Below are positions 1 through 9,060 of a stretch of DNA of 64,000 nt, piece after piece. The stretch is from Paracoccus tibetensis. Its GTDB lineage: Bacteria > Pseudomonadota > Alphaproteobacteria > Rhodobacterales > Rhodobacteraceae. The stretch lies in assembly GCF_900102505.1 (NCBI RefSeq), contig NZ_FMVT01000007.1:1-64000 (forward strand), given 5' to 3'. Position 1 is the stretch's first letter. The number at the start of each line of letters is the position of its first letter. The notes beneath the pieces were generated by a model. That model saw nothing but the letters and a program-made list of their open reading frames with translations. It was not told where the DNA came from and searched no databases. A program made the position numbers and the translations under genes.

Positions 1-437
1 CCGATCAGACGTCCGCGCTTGTCATCGGACCCCCCTTTTTCACCCGCAGGCTCGAGGCTGTGCGATGCGCTTTCAGATACGTTGCGTCGATCATGACAAC
101 CTTCTCCTCGCCGCCTTCGGACGCCAGCCCCTCCATCATCCGGGCGAAGACCCCCATATCGCCCCACCGCTTCCAGCGATTGTAGAGGGTCTGGGGCGGG
201 CCATATTCCCGAGGCGCATCGCACCACCTCAACCCATTGCGATTGATGAAGATTATTCCGCTCAGCACACGCCGGTCATCGACTCGCGGCTTGCCGTGGG
301 ACTTCGGGAAGAACGGCTTCAACCGCTCCATCTGCGCGTCGGTCAACCAGAAAAGATTGCTCATCATCACCCCCGTCAGTTCGGGAGCATGAATCACGCG
401 GGCCGGACAGCCTCAAGCAAATCAATGGATCCTGACC
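1..437 (-). mobile_element. IS5-family (IS427-group) insertion sequence, partial, cut by the window edge
   Basis: Only the 5' part of the element, relative to its transposase, is inside the window. The outer end at 428-437 reads GGTCAGGATC on the minus strand. This matches the ends of the second IS copy at 9061-9910 (GGTCAGGAC). A CTAG tetranucleotide at 438-441 abuts the end, as expected for the CTAG target of this group. The element sits inside the 5' part of an MFS transporter gene and has removed its start. The other end lies left of position 1. Confidence 0.9.
5..364 (-). CDS. IS5-family transposase, first reading frame (ORFA)
   Basis: This is the N-terminal half of an IS5/IS427-type transposase. 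It starts at the ATG giving MSNLFWLT and carries the family's N-terminal helix-turn-helix-like region (KPFFPKSHGKPRVDDRRVLSGI) followed by the first catalytic Asp region (VVMIDATYLKAHRT). The frame ends shortly after a run of A and G residues (KKGG), the usual site of programmed -1 frameshifting into the second frame in this group. The second frame lies mostly outside the window. Unlike the copy at 9122, this one reads straight through the IDATYLKAH segment, so its ORFA appears intact. It is clearly related to but not identical with the second copy. Confidence 0.85.
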   Translation of the reverse strand: MSNLFWLTDAQMERLKPFFPKSHGKPRVDDRRVLSGIIFINRNGLRWCDAPREYGPPQTLYNRWKRWGDMGVFARMMEGLASEGGEEKVVMIDATYLKAHRTASSLRVKKGGPMTSADV

Positions 438-440
438 CTA

Positions 441-1718
441 GGCACCGGGCCGCTCGCGCTGATCGCGGGAACGTATCCCCTTGTCGTGGCGATGCTTCTG
501 CTGCCGGCGGGGCGAGCCGGCGACCGCTTCGGGCGGCGGCGTGTCTTTCTGACGGGCGGCATGCTCTTTCTTCTTGGGGCGCTGCTGTCAGCTCATGCGC
601 CGGGGCCGGTGTTTCTGGCGGGGGCGCGGATGGTTCAGGCAATCGGCGCCGCGGCTCTGGCGCCTCAGGCGCTGGCGATGATCCCGCGCCTTTTCGCGCC
701 CGCCGCTCAATCAGGCGCATTTGCACGGCTGGCAATGACCGGCTCCTTCGCCTCGGTTTGCGGCCCCCTGCTGGCGGGGGCTCTGCTGGTGGCCGCGCCG
801 GAATGGCTCGGCTGGCGCGCGATCTTCGGAGCCGAGGCGGCGCTTGCGTTGACGGTGATGCTGCTGGCCGCACGGCATCTGACCCCGGACGAGCCGGCCA
901 GTGGCGGTGGCAGCCGGCTATCCGAGATCGCCAGCTTCGCCGCCATCATCCTCTGCCTCGTGGCGCCCCTGTCGCTTGGCCCTGCCTTCGGCTGGCCCGC
1001 TCCCGTCTTCCTTATGCTGGCCGCGGCCTCGCCATGCGCGGCCCTGTTCGTCCGTCTGACCGTAAGGGCCGGACCTGCGGCCTTGATCCCGCCCTCCCTC
1101 CTGCGCAACCCGAGCTTCCGCTGGAGCCTCGTCTTCCTTCTTCTGGCCGTCTCGGCGCCGCCCGGCTTCTTCATGGTTCTGTCGCTCGCGCTGCAGAGCG
1201 AAGTGGGCCTTGGCCCGTTGCAGACGGGGTTGGTGACGGCAGGCTTTCCAGGTGGCGTCGTTGCCGGCTCCTGGGCGGCCGGGCGGCTGCCCCTGCAACC
1301 GCTGGCGCGGGCGGCGCTCGGGATCCTGCTGCTTTGCGCAAGCTTCCTGCTGATCCAGGGGGTCCTGCCTGGAATGACGCCGGCGCGCCTCTGGCCGCTG
1401 CGGGCGGGGATGCTGGCGGCGGGCGCGGCGATGGGGCTCACAATCACCTCGGTCATGCAGCTCGGCATGTCGAGCCTGCCGAAGTCGCTGGCCGGAGCGG
1501 GCGCCGGCGCCATCCAGACCATGCAGCAGGTCAGCATGGCCGCCTCCATCGCGCTAAGCTTCGCCGTTTACGGGCAGGCGCTGGAGACAAGGCCGGGGCT
1601 GGAGGCAGCCTCCATGATGATGTGGCTGCAGATCAGCGCGACCGGAGCCGCGGCGCTGCTGGCACTGGCCGTGTTGCACCAAACCAACCGTTCTCGTCGA
1701 AAGGCCGAAGCATGCTGA
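441..1718 (+). pseudogene. MFS drug-type efflux permease, 5' end removed by an IS element
   Basis: The frame opens directly at the IS junction and reads LGTGPLALIAGTYPLVVAMLLLPAG and then GRAGDRFGRRRVFLTG. That is the end of TM1, TM2 and the MFS motif A loop of a DHA2-like multidrug permease. More than ten further hydrophobic segments follow, down to a short basic tail. The initiator Met and most of TM1 are missing, and the CTAG at 438-441 marks the insertion point. A GTG at 486 could start a shortened protein, but it would lack the first helix, so activity is unlikely. The 3' end overlaps the methyltransferase start by 7 bases, so the two were probably co-transcribed. Confidence 0.8.
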
Positions 1719-2350
1719 CTGAATCAGAGCAAGACCCTGCCACCTTCTGGGAAGAGTTCTACCTCACCAAGCGCAGAACATCGAGCGGCCGCGCCACCGC
1801 TGCGCTTCAGCGGATCGCGGCCAAGTTGACGCCTGGCCGGGCGCTGGACCTCGGAGCCTCGCATGGCGACGACGTGATCTGGCTGGCCCAGCAGGGCTGG
1901 CTGGCGCGCGGCTGCGACATCTCCGAAACGGCCGTCGCCCGTGCCCGTGCGCGCGCGGCTGAAGTGGGTCTAGAACAGCAGGCGCAGTTCGAGCAATGCG
2001 ATCTGTCGGCCGCCCTGCCCGAGGGGGCGTTCGACCTGATCACCGCGCTCTATCTCCAATCGCCCGTTGCCTTGGCGCGCGCCGCGATCCTCAGCCAAGC
2101 AGCTCGGCAACTGCGCCCGGGGGGTCATCTTCTAGTCCTCTCGCACGCGGCCCCGCCGCCGTGGAGCCCGAAAGCAACGCCATCGACGATCTTTCCCAGC
2201 TTGGCTGAAGAACTGGCCGTCATCGGTGCGCCCACGCCCGAGCTTGAGGCCATTCACGCCGAGATCGTCACGCGCCCCGGCCGAGGGCCGGACGGCGCCG
2301 AGGCGACGCTGGAGGACAACCTTGTGCTGGTTCGGATGCGCTTGACATAG
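1712..2350 (+). CDS. class I SAM-dependent methyltransferase
   Basis: A 212-residue protein with a Rossmann-type methyltransferase fold. It has motif I ALDLGASHGDD near residues 45-55, an acidic residue after the second strand (GCDIS), a QCDLS segment for motif III, and ITALYLQSP and LRPGGHLLVLSH as the later strands. The fold resembles small tellurite/thiopurine-type methyltransferases that accept small nucleophiles, but the substrate cannot be read from the sequence. The ATG at 1712 overlaps the end of the MFS gene, which suggests an export-plus-methylation resistance pair before the IS insertion (inference). Confidence 0.8.
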   Translation: MLTESEQDPATFWEEFYLTKRRTSSGRATAALQRIAAKLTPGRALDLGASHGDDVIWLAQQGWLARGCDISETAVARARARAAEVGLEQQAQFEQCDLSAALPEGAFDLITALYLQSPVALARAAILSQAARQLRPGGHLLVLSHAAPPPWSPKATPSTIFPSLAEELAVIGAPTPELEAIHAEIVTRPGRGPDGAEATLEDNLVLVRMRLT

Positions 2351-2385
2351 CTGCTGCGCCTCACTCTCTTGCGCACCATGCAAAT

Positions 2386-2398
2386 GTTACGTTATTAC
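2386..2398. promoter_or_regulatory. candidate Zur operator upstream of aztA
   Basis: GTTACGTTATTAC lies 25 bases before the aztA start. It matches the palindromic alphaproteobacterial Zur-type pattern GTTAT-NN-TATAAC at nine of eleven fixed positions. The flanking AAT before it also fits the wider AATGTTA half-site known for Zur. Its position in front of a zinc importer operon supports the reading, but no Zur gene is in the window and binding is inferred. Confidence 0.5.
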
Positions 2399-2423
2399 GC
2401 ACTGACTCTAAAGGACGCTCGTT

Positions 2424-3194
2424 TTGGCATCACTTTCATCATACGTGGCCAGTTCCGCTGTCGCACTTCACGACCTGACTGCCGGCTATGGCAGCCATGC
2501 TGCGATCCACCACGTGACCGGGGAGTTCGCGCGGGGTTCGCTCACGGCGATCGTCGGGCCGAACGGGTCGGGCAAGTCGACGCTGCTCAAGACGATCGCC
2601 GGGCTGCTGGCGCCGATGGGCGGGCGGTGCAGCACGGGGCGTCAGGCGCTGGCCTATCTGGCGCAGATCTCGGAAATGGACCGGGGCTTTCCGGCACGGG
2701 TGCGGGATATTGTCGCGCTAGGCCTCTGGCAGCGGCGCGGCCTTCTGGGCCGGCACCGGGCCGAGGACCGGGCGCGGGTCACGGACGCCTTGGCGCAGGT
2801 CGGGCTGGAAGGGTTCGAGAGCCGTCCGCTGGACACCCTCTCGGGCGGGCAACTGCAGCGGACGTTGTTCGCGCGGGTGCTGGTGCAGGATGCGCCGCTG
2901 ATCCTGCTGGACGAGCCGTTCAACGCCATCGACGACAAGACCATCCGCGACCTGACCGCCCTCATCGGGCGCTGGCATGCCGAGGGGCGCACCGTGCTGA
3001 CCGTCGCCCATGATCTGGCGCTGGTGCGCGCGCATTTCCCGCATACGCTGCTTCTGGCCCGGGGCGCGGTGGCCTGGGGCCCGACCGCCGATGTCCTGAA
3101 CGAAGCGAACATCGCCCGCGCCCGCAGCTTTCAGGAGGCCTGGGACGAGGCCGCCCCTTGGTGCGCACCGAACGGCGCCTGGCAGGCCGCGTGA
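2424..3194 (+). CDS. aztA: zinc ABC transporter ATP-binding protein AztA
   Basis: This is the cytoplasmic ATPase of a cluster A-I (ZnuABC-like) metal importer. Walker A GPNGSGKST is near residues 45-53, the signature LSGGQLQR and Walker B LILLDEP follow, and the switch His is in TVAHD. It is 256 residues long when started at the TTG at 2424, with an AAGGAC ribosome-binding sequence upstream; a GTG seven codons in is the alternative. It heads the run aztA-aztB-aztC-aztD, whose fourth gene is diagnostic of the Azt system of Paracoccus denitrificans rather than plain ZnuABC. It overlaps aztB at TGATG. Confidence 0.88.
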   Translation: MASLSSYVASSAVALHDLTAGYGSHAAIHHVTGEFARGSLTAIVGPNGSGKSTLLKTIAGLLAPMGGRCSTGRQALAYLAQISEMDRGFPARVRDIVALGLWQRRGLLGRHRAEDRARVTDALAQVGLEGFESRPLDTLSGGQLQRTLFARVLVQDAPLILLDEPFNAIDDKTIRDLTALIGRWHAEGRTVLTVAHDLALVRAHFPHTLLLARGAVAWGPTADVLNEANIARARSFQEAWDEAAPWCAPNGAWQAA

Positions 3195-4060
3195 TGTGGG
3201 AATTGGCTGTCGCGCCCTTCGCCGAATTCGCCTTCATGCAGCGCGCGCTGGCTGGCGCCTTGATGCTGTCGCTCGCGGCCTGCCCTGTCGGGGTCTTCCT
3301 GATGCTGCGAAGGATGAGCCTGACGGGCGATGCCATGGCGCATGCGATTCTGCCGGGCGCGGCGGCGGGGTTCCTGATCTACGGGCTTGAGATCTGGCCC
3401 ATGACGCTTGGCGGGCTGATTGCGGGCGCAGTGGTGGCCGTCGGCGCTGGCGCGGTCGCGCGGCTGACGGTCCAGCACGAGGACGCCTCTATGGCGGCCT
3501 TCTACCTCATCTCTCTGTCGGTGGGTGTGGTGATGGTGTCGCTGCGCGGCTCCAGCGTCGATCTGATGCATGTGCTCTTCGGCACCGTGCTGGCACTGGA
3601 CGATGCTGCGCTGGTGTTGATCGGGCTGGTGCTGGCAGTGACCGCGCTTGCTTTCGGACTGCTGTGGCGGGCGCTGGTGGCGGAGTGCCTGGATCCGCTG
3701 TTCCTGCGCTCGGTCTCGAGGATGGGGACAGTGGTGCATTTCGGGTTCCTGGCGCTGGTCGTCCTGAACCTGGTGGCCGGGTTCCAGGCGCTTGGGACGC
3801 TGCTGGCCGTCGGGCTGATGATCCTGCCCGCCGCGGCCGCGCGCTTCTGGACGCAGGCGGTGCTGCCGATGGTCGTGCTGGCGGTGGCGATCGGCGCGGC
3901 GTCCTCGGCCCTGGGGCTGCTGCTCTCCTACCATTTCTCGCTGCCTTCGGGGCCGTCGATCACGCTGTCGGCGGGGGCGGTCTATCTCATGTCGGTGCTG
4001 ATCGGGCCGCGCGGGCTGCTGCTGCCGCGCCTGCCGCGGCGCAATCACCGCACCGCCTGA
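3194..4060 (+). CDS. aztB: zinc ABC transporter permease AztB
   Basis: A 288-residue integral membrane subunit of the ABC-3 family. It has about eight hydrophobic segments and the typical MRRMSLTGDAMAHAILPGAA region that contacts the ATPase. The start is the ATG overlapping the aztA stop, and longer frames upstream only read through aztA. It forms the inner-membrane channel for zinc delivered by AztC. Residues near LLAVGLMILPAAAARF and the C-terminal LSAGAVYLMSVLIGPRGLL are characteristic of ZnuB-type permeases. It is followed by aztC after 19 bases. Confidence 0.88.
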   Translation: MWELAVAPFAEFAFMQRALAGALMLSLAACPVGVFLMLRRMSLTGDAMAHAILPGAAAGFLIYGLEIWPMTLGGLIAGAVVAVGAGAVARLTVQHEDASMAAFYLISLSVGVVMVSLRGSSVDLMHVLFGTVLALDDAALVLIGLVLAVTALAFGLLWRALVAECLDPLFLRSVSRMGTVVHFGFLALVVLNLVAGFQALGTLLAVGLMILPAAAARFWTQAVLPMVVLAVAIGAASSALGLLLSYHFSLPSGPSITLSAGAVYLMSVLIGPRGLLLPRLPRRNHRTA

Positions 4061-4079
4061 TCCACGGAAAGGAACACCC

Positions 4080-4991
4080 ATGATTCTGCGCATCCTCCCG
4101 GCCCTTGCCCTGACCACTGCTGCCGCGCGCGCCGAGCCGCCGCAGGTCGTCGCGACCTTCTCGATCATCGGAGACATAGCGGCGCAGGTCGGCGGCGACC
4201 GGATCGCACTGGAGGTGCTGGTCGGCCCTGACGCCGACGCCCATGTCTACGAGCCGCGCCCGCGCGATGCGATGGCCGTGGCTCGCGCCGATGTGGTGCT
4301 GACCAACGGGCTGGGCTTCGAAGGCTTCGTCGACCGCCTGATCGCCGCCAGCGGCACGGATGCCGCCGTTGTGGCGCTGACCGACGGGGCCGAGGTGCTG
4401 GAGGACCCGGCAGGCGGGCACTACCACTATATCGGCGATCAGGCGATCTGGCATGCCGGCGCCCATGACCCCCATGCCTGGCAGGCCGTGCCGCATGCCC
4501 GCGCCTATGTGGCGACCATCGCAGATGCCTTCTGCGATGCCGATGCCGATGGCTGCGAGGCCTACCGCGCCAATGCCGCCGCCTACACGCAGGAGCTCGA
4601 CATGCTGGATGCCGAGATCCGCGAGGCCGTGGACGCCCTGCCCGAAGACTGCCGCACCGTCGTCGTCGCCCACAACGCTTTTCGCTATTTCCAAGAAGAA
4701 TACGGTATTGCCTTTCTGTCGCCGCAGGGCCTCAGCACGGAGTCCGAGGCCTCGGCCGCCGATGTGGCGGGCCTGATCCGCGAGATCCGCGACACGAACG
4801 CCCGCGCGATCTTCGCCGAGAACATCTCGGACACTCGGCTTCTGGACCGCATCGCGGCCGAGACAGGGCTGGAGCTGGCCGGCACGCTTTACTCCGACGC
4901 CCTGTCGGGGCCGGACGGTCCGGCCCCCACCTACCTGTCGATGATGCGCCACAACGCCGACACCATCACCTCGGCACTGGCCGCAGAGTGA
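4080..4991 (+). CDS. aztC: periplasmic zinc-binding protein AztC
   Basis: A 303-residue cluster A-I solute-binding protein with a short N-terminal signal sequence (MILRILPALALTTAAARA). The expected zinc ligands are visible as His55 (DADAHVYEP), His132 (DPHAWQ), His198 (VVAHNAF) and Asp273 (YSDAL). Instead of the long His-rich loop of ZnuA proteins it has a compact HYHYIGD segment near 114-120, as described for AztC. Two Cys pairs in the linker region (152/159 and 191) could form a disulfide. It hands zinc to AztB and receives it from the chaperone AztD encoded next. Confidence 0.9.
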   Translation: MILRILPALALTTAAARAEPPQVVATFSIIGDIAAQVGGDRIALEVLVGPDADAHVYEPRPRDAMAVARADVVLTNGLGFEGFVDRLIAASGTDAAVVALTDGAEVLEDPAGGHYHYIGDQAIWHAGAHDPHAWQAVPHARAYVATIADAFCDADADGCEAYRANAAAYTQELDMLDAEIREAVDALPEDCRTVVVAHNAFRYFQEEYGIAFLSPQGLSTESEASAADVAGLIREIRDTNARAIFAENISDTRLLDRIAAETGLELAGTLYSDALSGPDGPAPTYLSMMRHNADTITSALAAE

Positions 4992-5017
4992 CCCCTTCCA
5001 ACCAAAGGAGAACGACC

Positions 5018-6256
5018 ATGTTCAGAACTTTCGCTGGCGCCGGCACGCTGGCCTTGATGGTGGCCGGCGCCGCCGTGGCGCAGGACAGCCAAGATCATGA
5101 CCACGCCCATGAGGGCGACGTGACGCTCTATCGGCTGTTTGTCGGCGATCACGCCAGCGGGCAGGTCACAGCGATCGACCTGTCGGAGCCCGAGAACCGC
5201 TGGAGCTTTGAGACAACTGGCCAGACCAAGCTTTTCCCGGTTGCCGGCGGCGCGGTCGTGGCGGCCGTGCAGTCCGACGATGACGCCGTGCATTTCTTCT
5301 CCAGCGGCATCTCCTTCGAGGATCACGGCGATCACGCCGACATCTCGGTCACCGACCCCGAAGCCTTCGAGGCGTCCCTGACCGGCCCGCGCCCCTTCCA
5401 CCTGGTCGATCACGACGGCAAGATCGTCATCAACTACGACCGCGGCGGCTATGCCGAGGTGCTGGACAGCGCCGCCCTGGCGCGCGGCGAGATCGATCCG
5501 CAGCGTTTCCCGCAATCCCGCGCCCATCACGGCTTTGTCGCGCCGATGGGCGCGAGCTGGCTCTCGACCGTCGCCTCGGACGAGGAAGTGACGGGTGACG
5601 CCTCCGTCCCTCGCCTCGGCCTGCAGGCCTTTGATGCCGAGGGCAACGCCACCGGCGATCTGGCCACCTGCACCGCGATCCATGGCGAGGCCTTCTCGGG
5701 CGCCTATCTGGTCGCCGGTTGCCGCGAGGGCGTGCTGACCGCGACGGCCTCGGGTGAACGTGTCGAATACGAGATGCTGGAATATCCCGCCGACCTGCCG
5801 CAGGACTTGACCACCGGCACGATCCTCGGCTCGAACGCGATCCAGATGTTCCTCGGCAATCACGGCCCCGACGGGCTGGTGGTGATCGATCCGGTCGACG
5901 AGCCGCATTTCACCCGCATCGCGCTGCCCTTCCGCCGCGTCGATTTCGCGCTGGACCCGGTCCAGCCCGCTAACGCCTTCGTGCTGACCGAGGACGGCAG
6001 CCTGCACCGCATCAACATGCTGTCCGCCGAGATCGAGCAGTCCGCCCGCGTGACCGAGCCTTATTCGATGGACGGCCACTGGAACGACGCCCGCCCGCGC
6101 ATCGCCATGGCCGGGGACGAGGTCGTGGTGACCGATCCGAACGCGGGCCTGGTGAGGCGCATCAGCACGGAAGACTTGTCCGAGCTGGGCACGATCGAGG
6201 TCGAGGGCACCCCCTACAACATCGCCGTCGCCGGCGGCAGCGGCGTCATCCACTGA
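5018..6256 (+). CDS. aztD: periplasmic zinc metallochaperone AztD
   Basis: A 412-residue protein with a signal peptide ending around AAVAQ and a His/Asp-rich N-terminal stretch (DSQDHDHAHEGD). The rest has a seven-bladed beta-propeller-like repeat pattern ending in the VVTDPNAGLVRRIST blade. Further His motifs (DHGDHADIS, RAHHGF, EPHFTR) fit zinc binding. In P. denitrificans AztD delivers zinc directly to AztC in the periplasm. The ATG at 5018 has AAAGGAG upstream and is preferred over a frame-extended start at 4988 that overlaps aztC. It is the last gene of the operon and is followed by a strong hairpin. Confidence 0.9.
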   Translation: MFRTFAGAGTLALMVAGAAVAQDSQDHDHAHEGDVTLYRLFVGDHASGQVTAIDLSEPENRWSFETTGQTKLFPVAGGAVVAAVQSDDDAVHFFSSGISFEDHGDHADISVTDPEAFEASLTGPRPFHLVDHDGKIVINYDRGGYAEVLDSAALARGEIDPQRFPQSRAHHGFVAPMGASWLSTVASDEEVTGDASVPRLGLQAFDAEGNATGDLATCTAIHGEAFSGAYLVAGCREGVLTATASGERVEYEMLEYPADLPQDLTTGTILGSNAIQMFLGNHGPDGLVVIDPVDEPHFTRIALPFRRVDFALDPVQPANAFVLTEDGSLHRINMLSAEIEQSARVTEPYSMDGHWNDARPRIAMAGDEVVVTDPNAGLVRRISTEDLSELGTIEVEGTPYNIAVAGGSGVIH

Positions 6257-6263
6257 TGCTCCG

Positions 6264-6290
6264 GCACCCGGCCTGTCACGGGCCGGGTGC
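6264..6290. terminator. bidirectional hairpin between aztD and a convergent small gene
   Basis: Perfect 10-bp inverted repeat GCACCCGGCC / GGCCGGGTGC with a 7-base loop, just after the aztD stop. The stop codon of the convergent minus-strand gene lies inside the loop. There is no long T tract, so termination efficiency is uncertain. Confidence 0.6.
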
Positions 6291-6551
6291 GTTGCCCAAT
6301 GCCGCGGCAATATCGGCGGCGCTGACGTTGGCGGCGGGACGGTGGATCACCATCACCCGCCGCATCAGGTCCATCCCGAGGATCGTGATCTGCGTTGCCG
6401 GCCCCTCGCAGGCTGGATCCTCGCAGGGGATTTCGGCCACGCTGACCAGCACCTGCGGCGCCAGCCCGGCCTCGGCCCGCACCAGCCGGCGCAGGCGCCC
6501 GAAATGCCACACGGCTGCAGCCTTGTCCCTGATCTGATCTGCAAGGCTCAT
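6276..6551 (-). CDS. small conserved protein with CxDPxC motif, neighbour of CobW GTPase
   Basis: A 91-residue protein starting at an ATG preceded by GGAGG at good spacing. It contains ACLAP-like ([14 protein letters not shown]) and [18 protein letters not shown] motifs, followed by [17 protein letters not shown]. Small proteins with this Cys-Asp-Pro-x-Cys core commonly lie beside CobW-type GTPases in proteobacteria. Their role is not established, and a metal-related job is only suggested by context. It is divergent from the CobW gene at 6599 with a 47-base shared upstream region, and convergent with aztD. Confidence 0.65.
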   Translation of the reverse strand: MSLADQIRDKAAAVWHFGRLRRLVRAEAGLAPQVLVSVAEIPCEDPACEGPATQITILGMDLMRRVMVIHRPAANVSAADIAAALGNAPGP

Positions 6552-6598
6552 GCCCACCTCCGGCCCTCAGCCAACCACCGAATGACAGGACCCGCAAC

Positions 6599-7738
6599 AT
6601 GGCAGACCGCATACCCGTCACCCTGCTGACCGGCTTTCTGGGCGCCGGCAAGACCACGCTCCTGAACCGACTGCTGCACGATCCCTCAGCCGGACGCATC
6701 GCCGTGATCGTCAACGAGTTCGGCGAGGCCGGGCTGGACCACGACCTGATCGAGAACGTCGCCGAGGATGTCGTGCTGATGGAGTCCGGCTGCATCTGCT
6801 GCACCATCCGCAACGACCTGTCGCGGACGCTGGCGGAGCTGCATGACCGGCTGGACGCGGAAACGCTGACCTTCGACCGGGTGGTGATCGAAACGACGGG
6901 CCTCGCCGATCCCGGCCCCATCCACCACACGCTGATGCTGGACGCCCGGATCGCCCGCAGCTTTCGGCTGGACGGAATTGTCACGGCGGTGGATGCCGCT
7001 CTTGGCGCCTCGACGCTGGACCGTCACGCCGAAGCGCAGGCGCAGGTCGCGATGGCCGACCGGATCGTGCTGACCAAATGCGACCTCGTCTCGCCGATGG
7101 ACCGCGCAGCTCTGGAGCGTAGGCTGGACGCGTTGAACCCGCAGGCCGCCCGGCTGCAGGCGGACCGGGGGGCGCTGCCGCCGGGCTGCCTGTTCGACCT
7201 CTCGACCGGGCGCAGCAGCGGGAACGGCCTTGCCGCGCTGGAATGGGTGGGCGAGGTCGCCGACCCTCTGGCCGGGCTGTCCGGCTTCAAGGCACCGTCA
7301 CCCGCGTCACCCGCGTCACCCGCGCCAGCTGCGCTTGCCGGCTTCCCCTCGACCGCACCGCACCACGCGCGCGAGAACAACATCGCCACCGCCTCGATCA
7401 CGATCGACCGACCCATTCCCGCGCCGGTTTTCGACTTCTGGATGGACATGCTGCTCGGCACGCAGGGTCAGTCGATCCTGCGCCTGAAGGCCATCGTCCA
7501 TATCGAGGACGCCCCCTGTCCCTTCGTGCTGCACGGCGTCCAGCACATGCTGGAGGCGCCGGTGCCGCTGAAGGACTGGCCTAAAGATGATCAGACAAGC
7601 CGCGTCGTCCTGATCGCCCGCGATCTCAGTGCCGAAGCGCTGGCCGGCACGCTGGAACTGCTGCGGTTGAGGCCGGGCGGGACCGGCCGTGAACCTGATC
7701 TCGAAGTCGAGGTGTCGCAGCAAGTCCCGGAACGGTGA
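6599..7738 (+). CDS. CobW/P47K-family GTPase, probable zinc metallochaperone
   Basis: A 379-residue G3E-family GTPase with Walker [10 protein letters not shown] (12-20), the metal-binding CxCC motif GCICCT (Cys65, Cys67, Cys68), a Walker B-like [11 protein letters not shown] and the base-recognition motif TKCD. The C-terminal CobW_C domain ends in a beta-rich segment. Paralogues of this family next to Zur-regulated zinc genes are thought to supply zinc to client proteins under starvation. Lying next to aztABCD, this one is best read that way. A linker at about residues 233-242 contains a threefold SPA repeat from a 9-bp tandem repeat. Confidence 0.8.
   Translation: MADRIPVTLLTGFLGAGKTTLLNRLLHDPSAGRIAVIVNEFGEAGLDHDLIENVAEDVVLMESGCICCTIRNDLSRTLAELHDRLDAETLTFDRVVIETTGLADPGPIHHTLMLDARIARSFRLDGIVTAVDAALGASTLDRHAEAQAQVAMADRIVLTKCDLVSPMDRAALERRLDALNPQAARLQADRGALPPGCLFDLSTGRSSGNGLAALEWVGEVADPLAGLSGFKAPSPASPASPAPAALAGFPSTAPHHARENNIATASITIDRPIPAPVFDFWMDMLLGTQGQSILRLKAIVHIEDAPCPFVLHGVQHMLEAPVPLKDWPKDDQTSRVVLIARDLSAEALAGTLELLRLRPGGTGREPDLEVEVSQQVPER
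7298..7324 (+). repeat. threefold 9-bp tandem repeat inside the CobW gene
   Basis: TCACCCGCG occurs three times in direct succession and encodes Ser-Pro-Ala units in the linker before the C-terminal domain. The unit is a multiple of three, so changes in copy number would keep the reading frame. Confidence 0.85.
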
Positions 7739-7744
7739 GAGGGA

Positions 7745-8329
7745 ATGACCGCTGCCCGCCAGCATCCACAGCCCGTGCTGACGGCCGATCAGCCGGTGGT
7801 CAAGGCCATCTCGGTCAGCGTGATCGAGCTGGTGCGGGGCCTGCCGCTGGTTGGCCTTCTCTTTGTCGCAGCCATCCTCTTGCCGTTGCTGCTGCCTGCG
7901 GGCTGGACCATCGACAAGCTGGGCCGCACGGTCGCGGCCCTGACCATCTTCGCCGCAGCCTATCTGGCCGAAGTCCTGCGCGGCGGGCTTCAGGGCCTCG
8001 GCCCCGGACAGGCGGAGGCGGCGCGGGCGCTCGGCATCCCCTACTGGAAGATGATCTGGAACATCATCCTGCCGCAGGCGATCCAGAAGGTCATTCCGCC
8101 GCTGACGAACACCGCCATCGTCATGGTCAAGAACACCTCGCTGGTGATGATCGTCGGCGTCTTCGACATGCTGGGCGCCGGCCGGGCGGCCGCGGGCGAT
8201 CCGACCTGGCCCGCGCCCTTCACCGAAACCTACCTCTTTGTCGCGGCCATCTACTTCGCGATCTGCTTTTCCATCTCGATCTATGCCCGCTGGCTCGAGC
8301 GCGGCGTCAAGGCAAGGAGCCACGCATGA
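7745..8329 (+). pseudogene. aapM: amino-acid ABC permease AapM, C-terminal fragment
   Basis: The 194-residue product aligns in character with only the C-terminal half of AapM-type general L-amino-acid permeases, which are usually roughly twice as long. From about residue 18 it reads [19 protein letters not shown], then the permease core [23 protein letters not shown] and the EAA loop region. The first helices are missing, and the upstream gene is an unrelated GTPase only 6 bases away. aapJ and aapQ are also absent. A deletion has probably joined the two loci. It has a start codon and an AGAGGGA sequence, so a shortened protein could be made, but a working transporter is unlikely. Confidence 0.7.
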
Positions 8330-9060
8330 CCGACGCGATCACCGTCACCGGCCTCAACAAATGGTATGGCACCTACCACGCCCTGCGTGACGTGGACCTG
8401 AGCGTGGCCACGGGAGAGCGCATCGTCATCTGCGGCCCTTCGGGGTCCGGCAAATCAACGCTGATCCGCTGCCTCAACCGGCTGGAGGAGCATCAGTCGG
8501 GCACCATCGAGGTCGGCGGCACGGTGCTGAACGACGACCTGAAGAACCTCGACGCGGTGCGCCGCGAGGTCGGCATGGTGTTCCAGCACTTCAACCTGTT
8601 CCCGCATCTGACGGTGCTCGAGAATTGCGCTTTGCCGCAGATCCTCGCCCGCCGAACGCCGCGCGCAAAGGCGGTCGAGCAGGCGCGGCACTACTTGGGC
8701 CGCGTGCGCATCCCCGAGCAAGCGGACAAGTATCCCGGACAGCTTTCCGGTGGACAGCAGCAGCGCGTCGCCATCGCCCGCGCCCTCTGCATGTCGCCCC
8801 GCATCATGCTGTTCGACGAGCCAACCAGCGCCCTCGACCCCGAGATGATCGGCGAGGTGCTGGACACGATGATCCAGCTTGCCGAGGACGGCATGACGAT
8901 GGTGGTGGTGACCCACGAGATGGGCTTTGCGCGCCGCGTCGCGGACCGAGTCGTGTTCATGGCCGATGGCCAAATCGTCGAAACAGGCCCGCCTGACAGC
9001 TTCTTTAACCGCCCCACCAACCCCCGCACGCAAGAATTTCTCCGCCAGATCGTTCGCTAG
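8326..9060 (+). CDS. aapP: amino-acid ABC transporter ATP-binding protein (AapP type)
   Basis: A complete 244-residue polar amino-acid uptake ATPase with Walker [10 protein letters not shown], signature LSGGQQQR, Walker [15 protein letters not shown] and switch VVTHEMGFA. It overlaps the aapM fragment at ATGA. Its partners AapJ, AapQ and the front of AapM are missing here, so it may be an orphan unless it serves another permease. The TAG stop is part of the CTAG target where the downstream IS5-type element inserted. The coding sequence therefore ends exactly at the insertion boundary and its former 3' flank is displaced. Confidence 0.88.
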   Translation: MTDAITVTGLNKWYGTYHALRDVDLSVATGERIVICGPSGSGKSTLIRCLNRLEEHQSGTIEVGGTVLNDDLKNLDAVRREVGMVFQHFNLFPHLTVLENCALPQILARRTPRAKAVEQARHYLGRVRIPEQADKYPGQLSGGQQQRVAIARALCMSPRIMLFDEPTSALDPEMIGEVLDTMIQLAEDGMTMVVVTHEMGFARRVADRVVFMADGQIVETGPPDSFFNRPTNPRTQEFLRQIVR

